DNA of 7,674 bases from an uncultured Oscillochloris sp. (GTDB taxonomy: Bacteria; Chloroflexota; Chloroflexia; Chloroflexales; Chloroflexaceae). The notes beneath the pieces are model-generated. The model saw only the letters and a program-made list of their open reading frames with translations, ran no database searches and was not told the DNA's origin. The first letter of the stretch is position 1. Each line of letters begins with the position of its first letter. Positions 5,202-7,674 of the stretch are shown one piece after another. The position numbers were made by a program, and so were the translations under genes. The stretch lies in the NCBI GenBank assembly GCA_903877345.1, contig CAIRDL010001120.1:1-7674 (forward strand). The letters are read 5' to 3'.

Positions 5202-6044
5202 ATGCAGGTGATTGTGACAATTGACGCCTTGCGCGCCGCCCGCGCCGCCTATGGGCCACTCGGCCTCGTGCCAACAATGGGCTATCTACACGCGGGCCAC
5301 CTCAGCCTGGTGGCCCAAGCGCGGCAGGAGAATGGCGCGACGGCGGTCAGCATTTTTGTCAACCCGACCCAATTTGGCCCACGGGAGGATTTCGCCCGCT
5401 ACCCCCGCGACATGGAGCGCGACCTGCACCTGCTTGCGGAGGCAAACGTGGATTTGGTCTTTGCCCCGACCGTCAGCACAATGTACCCCGAAGGTTTTGG
5501 TACCTATGTGGTGCTACCCTCTGCCGATGAGGTGCTGGAAGGCAGTGCGCGCCCTGACCACTTTCGGGGTGTGGCGACGGTGGTTTGTAAGCTGTTGAAC
5601 ATTGTGCAACCGACCCGGGCCTACTTTGGGCAGAAGGACGCGCAGCAGACGGTCGTGGTGCGCCAAATGATCCGCGACCTGAACCTGCCGACGAGCATTG
5701 TGGTCGCCCCTACGATGCGCGAGGCCGATGGATTGGCGCTGAGCAGTCGCAACACCTACCTCAGCGCCGAGCAACGCACCACCGCCCCGGTGCTCTACCA
5801 GGCTTTGGATACCGCCCGACAGCGCTACGCGGCAGGTGAACGTGCGGGCGAAGCACTACGCCAGACCATCCGTGCGGTGCTGTCCAGTGCGCCGTTGGTC
5901 AGCCCTGAGTACGTTAGCGTCGCCGATCCGCTTACGCTGCGCGAACTCGTTACGGTGGGGCGCGAGGGAGCATTGCTCTCCCTTGCCGCACGGCTCGGCA
6001 GTGTGCGCCTGATTGACAATCTGCTGCTCGAACCGATGGCGTAG
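5202..6044 (+). CDS. panC: Pantothenate synthetase (pantoate--beta-alanine ligase)
   Basis: PanC joins pantoate and beta-alanine using ATP, through a pantoyl-adenylate intermediate, to give pantothenate, AMP and pyrophosphate in the cytosol. The 280-residue product matches the normal length (about 280-285). It shows the HIGH-like MGYLHAGH (26-33), VNPTQFGPREDF (53-64), the TMYPEGF segment (93-99), RPDHFRGVATVVCKLLN (117-133), FGQKDAQQ (142-149) and the KMSKS-equivalent LALSSRN (178-184). ATG 5202 puts the first beta strand where family members start, but no clear ribosome binding site precedes it. GTG 5163, which would add 13 residues, sits 6 nt after stop-proximal TTGAG and cannot be excluded. 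The gene follows panB by 45 nt under the same likely promoter, so translation may be partly coupled. Confidence 0.97.
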   Translation: MQVIVTIDALRAARAAYGPLGLVPTMGYLHAGHLSLVAQARQENGATAVSIFVNPTQFGPREDFARYPRDMERDLHLLAEANVDLVFAPTVSTMYPEGFGTYVVLPSADEVLEGSARPDHFRGVATVVCKLLNIVQPTRAYFGQKDAQQTVVVRQMIRDLNLPTSIVVAPTMREADGLALSSRNTYLSAEQRTTAPVLYQALDTARQRYAAGERAGEALRQTIRAVLSSAPLVSPEYVSVADPLTLRELVTVGREGALLSLAARLGSVRLIDNLLLEPMA

Positions 6045-6101
6045 CGGCGATAGCTGTTCTATAAGGTGGCTAGATGCGCCCTGGGAGCGCAGGCAAAGAG
6101 A

Positions 6102-6139
6102 TGCGCGTCGGGCCAGGACGAATCCCGGGCCGACGCGCA
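6102..6139. terminator. Hairpin between convergent panC and phasin-like genes
   Basis: TGCGCGTCGG (6102-6111) pairs perfectly with CCGACGCGCA (6130-6139) around an 18-nt loop that can pair weakly within itself. On the minus strand the stem is followed by ATCTCTTT, so it works better as a terminator for the phasin-like gene, while still lying 57 nt after panC. Confidence 0.6.
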
Positions 6140-6158
6140 GCAAGCTAAGGCGTGGCAG

Positions 6159-6614
6159 CTATTCTTCGGTCTTGCGCTGCTTGGCGGCGGGGTCGCCGGT
6201 GCGGCGCAACTCCTCGACGCGGGCCGCCAACTGGGCGATCTTGGCGCTCAGTTCGTCAATGTCACGCTTCGAGGGAATGTTCATTCGGTTGAGCAACTGC
6301 TCGAGGTTGGTTTCGACCTGGTGGGTGAGGTTGGTAACGCTTGCCTCGACCGTCGGCACTTGGGGCACCGACACCGTGCGGAACTTCGCCACTGTCTCGT
6401 CAATCAGGTGCTGGGCGTCCTTCTGGGCAATCTCGCCCCGGTCAACCAGCCGCCCGAGGAACTGCTCGGCTTCGTCACGGGTCAGGGCAAAAGCCCCAAA
6501 GCCCGCTAGGATCATGCGGCGTACCACGTCAAAGAAGGGGGCGGCGGGGTTCACTGGGGGCACCGGCTCCTCAATCTGGCGTACGTTGACCTCGATCTCT
6601 TCGGGGGTAGTCAT
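6159..6614 (-). CDS. Phasin-like (PHA granule-associated, PhaF/PhaI-type) protein
   Basis: The 151-residue product has a short acidic N-terminus, then RRMILAGFGAFALTRDEAEQFLGRLVDRGE (about 32-61), which resembles the amphipathic N-terminal block of PhaF/PhaI-type phasins. After a variable helical region comes LEQLLNRMNIPSKRDIDELSAKIAQLAARVEEL (about 104-136), the PT/S-(K/R)-x-DI-x-L leucine-zipper-like helix typical of that family. It ends in a charged tail without signal peptide or membrane segment, so it is cytosolic. Family members coat polyhydroxyalkanoate granules, but similar proteins of unknown role also occur in genomes without PHA synthase, and no PHA gene is seen here. ATG 6614 follows GGAAGGAA (6620-6627) with a short gap; an in-frame start at 6653 lacks such support. 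A strong promoter with two palindromes lies upstream. Confidence 0.78.
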   Translation of the reverse strand: MTTPEEIEVNVRQIEEPVPPVNPAAPFFDVVRRMILAGFGAFALTRDEAEQFLGRLVDRGEIAQKDAQHLIDETVAKFRTVSVPQVPTVEASVTNLTHQVETNLEQLLNRMNIPSKRDIDELSAKIAQLAARVEELRRTGDPAAKQRKTEE

Positions 6615-6681
6615 GGGCTTTCCTTCCAATCTAGGTGCTACAACCGCAGACAATCATAGCATACGTAGGTGGCTCGTAGGT

Positions 6682-6700
6682 TATAACGCAGTGCGTTATA
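6682..6700. promoter_or_regulatory. Perfect 19-bp palindromic operator candidate (site 1)
   Basis: TATAACGCAGTGCGTTATA is a perfect palindrome with 9-bp arms around a central G. It begins at the predicted transcription start of the phasin-like gene and runs to about +19, where a bound dimer would block RNA polymerase. The size and symmetry suit a TetR- or GntR-type regulator, but no regulator gene is in the window. Confidence 0.6.
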
Positions 6701-6705
6701 GCGTG

Positions 6706-6734
6706 AGTATAACACACTGCGTCATGCGAGTCAA
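6706..6734 (-). promoter_or_regulatory. Sigma-70 promoter of the phasin-like gene
   Basis: Read on the minus strand, TTGACT (6734-6729), a 17-nt spacer and TATACT (6711-6706) each match the consensus at 5/6, and TGT before the -10 gives an extended -10. Transcription should start near 6699, leaving a leader of about 85 nt. A weaker extended -10 (TGC-TATGAT, 6661-6653) lies downstream but lacks a good -35. Confidence 0.72.
6708..6726. promoter_or_regulatory. Degenerate second operator candidate (site 2)
   Basis: TATAACACACTGCGTCATG matches site 1 at 8/9 positions in the left arm and 7/9 in the right, with centres 26 bp apart. It covers most of the -10 and the spacer of the phasin-like promoter. 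Its similarity to site 1 and its placement suggest a weaker binding site for the same regulator. Confidence 0.5.
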
Positions 6735-6736
6735 GC

Positions 6737-6785
6737 CGCACCCCCTTGTTGGGGGTGCGACTGCCGACCGCTGATGGAAGCGGTC
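6737..6785. other. Two consecutive hairpins in the phasin-sortase intergenic region
   Basis: CGCACCCCC (6737-6745) pairs perfectly with GGGGGTGCG (6751-6759) around TTGTT, and GACCGCT (6766-6772) pairs with AGCGGTC (6779-6785). Neither is followed by a T-run on either strand. They may insulate the phasin promoter from the sortase gene or lie in the sortase leader. I see no convincing plus-strand promoter in 6735-6880; the remaining 6786-6865 holds no recognisable signal. Confidence 0.45.
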
Positions 6786-6880
6786 AGCCGTTGGAGGCCA
6801 GTGGTCGGTACGCACCAACCAGACAGCTGTGCGAAGCTTTGAGCGCCGCCGTGATCTGGCTAGTCAAGGAGTTTCTACCC

Positions 6881-7507
6881 ATGTTGCTGCGTCTGCTGTT
6901 GGCTGCACTGACGACCACACTGTTGATCAGCGCTGGAGTCGCCTACGCCGCGCCCCATGACATTTCAGCATTGCCCCGTCAGGCAATGGCACGCCACGCT
7001 ACGCCGGTGCCGCCCCGTCCGACGGCCAAGCCGCCCCGCCCGACAGCCACGCCGATCGCGGGCGACACGCCGGTGCGCCTCGTCATTCCGGCGATTACGC
7101 TGGATCAGCCGTTGCTGGCAGTGGGCCTTGATGCGCGCCAAGTGCCGATTGTGCCGAAACACAACGTCGGCTGGTATAACCTCAGCGCTCGCCCTGGGGC
7201 GGGCGAAAACGTGGTGCTGTGGGGCCATGTGCTGCGCTTTAAGGCGACTCCGAACATTCCGGCACCTTTTGCGCGCCTGAAAGAGTTGGCGGTTGGCGCG
7301 CAATTGACGATCTACACCGCCGATGGGCAAGCCCATCGGTACGTCGTGACGGAAAAGGTTTGGGCGACTCCGGATCAGGTGGCGTATATTCTGCCGCAGG
7401 GCCGCGAACTGGTGACGATGGTTTCGTGTATTGGCGCAAAGACGATTGTTGCTGGTAGCGTCGAGATGAGCCACCGCTTGATCACTATTGCCGCACCAGC
7501 GCCGTAG
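6881..7507 (+). CDS. Small sortase-family cysteine transpeptidase (class D/E/F-like)
   Basis: The 208-residue product has an N-terminal hydrophobic segment (1-23) ending AYAA, which is either a signal peptide or an uncleaved anchor. A Pro/Arg/Thr-rich linker (41-59) follows, then a sortase domain (about 62-205). Catalytic residues are readable: His116 in LWGHVLRF, Cys183 in VTMVSC, and Arg199 in SHRLITIAA. Sortases cleave a sorting motif in surface proteins and attach them to cell wall or other nucleophiles. The usual TLxTC around the cysteine is VTMVSC here, a Ser in place of the second Thr. No substrate with a sorting signal and no pilin genes lie nearby, so this is a stand-alone sortase of unknown substrate. 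ATG 6881 follows AAGGAG (6866-6871) by 9 nt; the frame extends upstream to 6746 but that part reads through a hairpin and lacks secretory character. The extracytoplasmic location is inferred. Confidence 0.88.
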   Translation: MLLRLLLAALTTTLLISAGVAYAAPHDISALPRQAMARHATPVPPRPTAKPPRPTATPIAGDTPVRLVIPAITLDQPLLAVGLDARQVPIVPKHNVGWYNLSARPGAGENVVLWGHVLRFKATPNIPAPFARLKELAVGAQLTIYTADGQAHRYVVTEKVWATPDQVAYILPQGRELVTMVSCIGAKTIVAGSVEMSHRLITIAAPAP

Positions 7508-7534
7508 CTGTGCGGCTTTTGTCGTGATCGGTGC

Positions 7535-7559
7535 GGCGTGATCCGTGATCGGTCACGCC
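7535..7559. other. Inverted repeat after the sortase gene, at the edge of the heptamer array
   Basis: GGCGTGA (7535-7541) is the exact reverse complement of TCACGCC (7553-7559), which is the first heptamer of the array. The GTGATCGG element occurs twice, near 7524 and 7545. A small GCCG/CGGC stem followed by TTTT (7501-7520) may serve as a weak terminator for the sortase gene. Confidence 0.45.
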
Positions 7560-7674
7560 TCACGCCTCACGCCTCACGCCTCACGCCTCACGCCTCACGC
7601 CTCACGCCTCACGCCTCACGCCTCACGCCTCACGCCTCACGCCTCACGCCTCACGCCTCACGCCTCACGCCTCA
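7554..7674. repeat. Heptanucleotide tandem array (CACGCCT), at least 17 perfect copies
   Basis: From 7554 to the window end the sequence is CACGCCT repeated 17 times without a single change, plus two bases of the next copy, so the array continues beyond the window. The complementary strand carries GG every 7 nt. Because 7 is not a multiple of three and the array starts 47 nt after a stop codon, it is non-coding here. Arrays of this kind change copy number by replication slippage. Confidence 0.97.

Noticed and set aside
6013..6774. 253-codon plus-strand ORF opposite the phasin-like gene
   Set aside because: Ser/Arg/Trp-rich product with no recognisable motif. It runs through the convergent hairpin, the operators and the intergenic stems. 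The minus strand has a coherent family protein, ribosome binding site and promoter.
7554..7674. CRISPR array
   Set aside because: The unit is 7 bp and perfectly contiguous, with no spacers.

Overview
The window is about 60% G+C and looks like the chromosome of a Chloroflexota bacterium, most likely a relative of the filamentous phototrophs (Chloroflexales). This is an inference. It rests on secreted lipoproteins with long Thr/Ala/Pro linkers, c-type cytochromes of the style common in that phylum, a PHA-granule (phasin-like) protein, a lone small sortase, and a dispersed inverted repeat with the core CTTCGACAAGCTCAG. No 16S gene or other decisive marker is present.

Layout from left to right. 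(1) Positions 1-1009, minus strand: nearly all of a solute-binding lipoprotein of the SsuA/TauA/NrtA (sulfonate/nitrate/taurine) type, cut by the window edge. (2) Positions 1010-1983: almost 1 kb without a convincing protein gene. It holds a hairpin-forming dispersed repeat with four 15-bp units in its loop, several weak promoter candidates, and a 370-nt stretch dense in nested stems that may be a structured RNA or a long leader. (3) Positions 1984-4131, plus strand: two lipoprotein c-type cytochromes. The first has two heme domains made by internal duplication, the second has one heme. A pair of overlapping hairpins lies between them. (4) Positions 4187-6044: a hairpin, a near-consensus sigma-70 promoter, then panB and panC, two successive enzymes of pantothenate (CoA precursor) synthesis. 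(5) Positions 6159-6614, minus strand: a phasin-like gene converging on panC. Its promoter is a good TTGACT-17-TATACT, and two related palindromes cover the -10/spacer and the expected start point, the layout of a repressor-controlled promoter. (6) Positions 6881-7507, plus strand: a small sortase with visible His, Cys and Arg catalytic residues. (7) From 7554 to the end: a perfect heptanucleotide tandem array of at least 17 copies, which runs off the window.

The two cytochromes probably act together in electron transfer on the outer face of the membrane. panB and panC form an ordinary biosynthetic pair. The other genes are unrelated neighbours. I found no defence system, mobile element, CRISPR array, tRNA or rRNA. 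The parts most worth following up are the structured non-coding block at 1572-1943 and the twin-operator promoter at 6682-6734. The rest of the window is largely ordinary.
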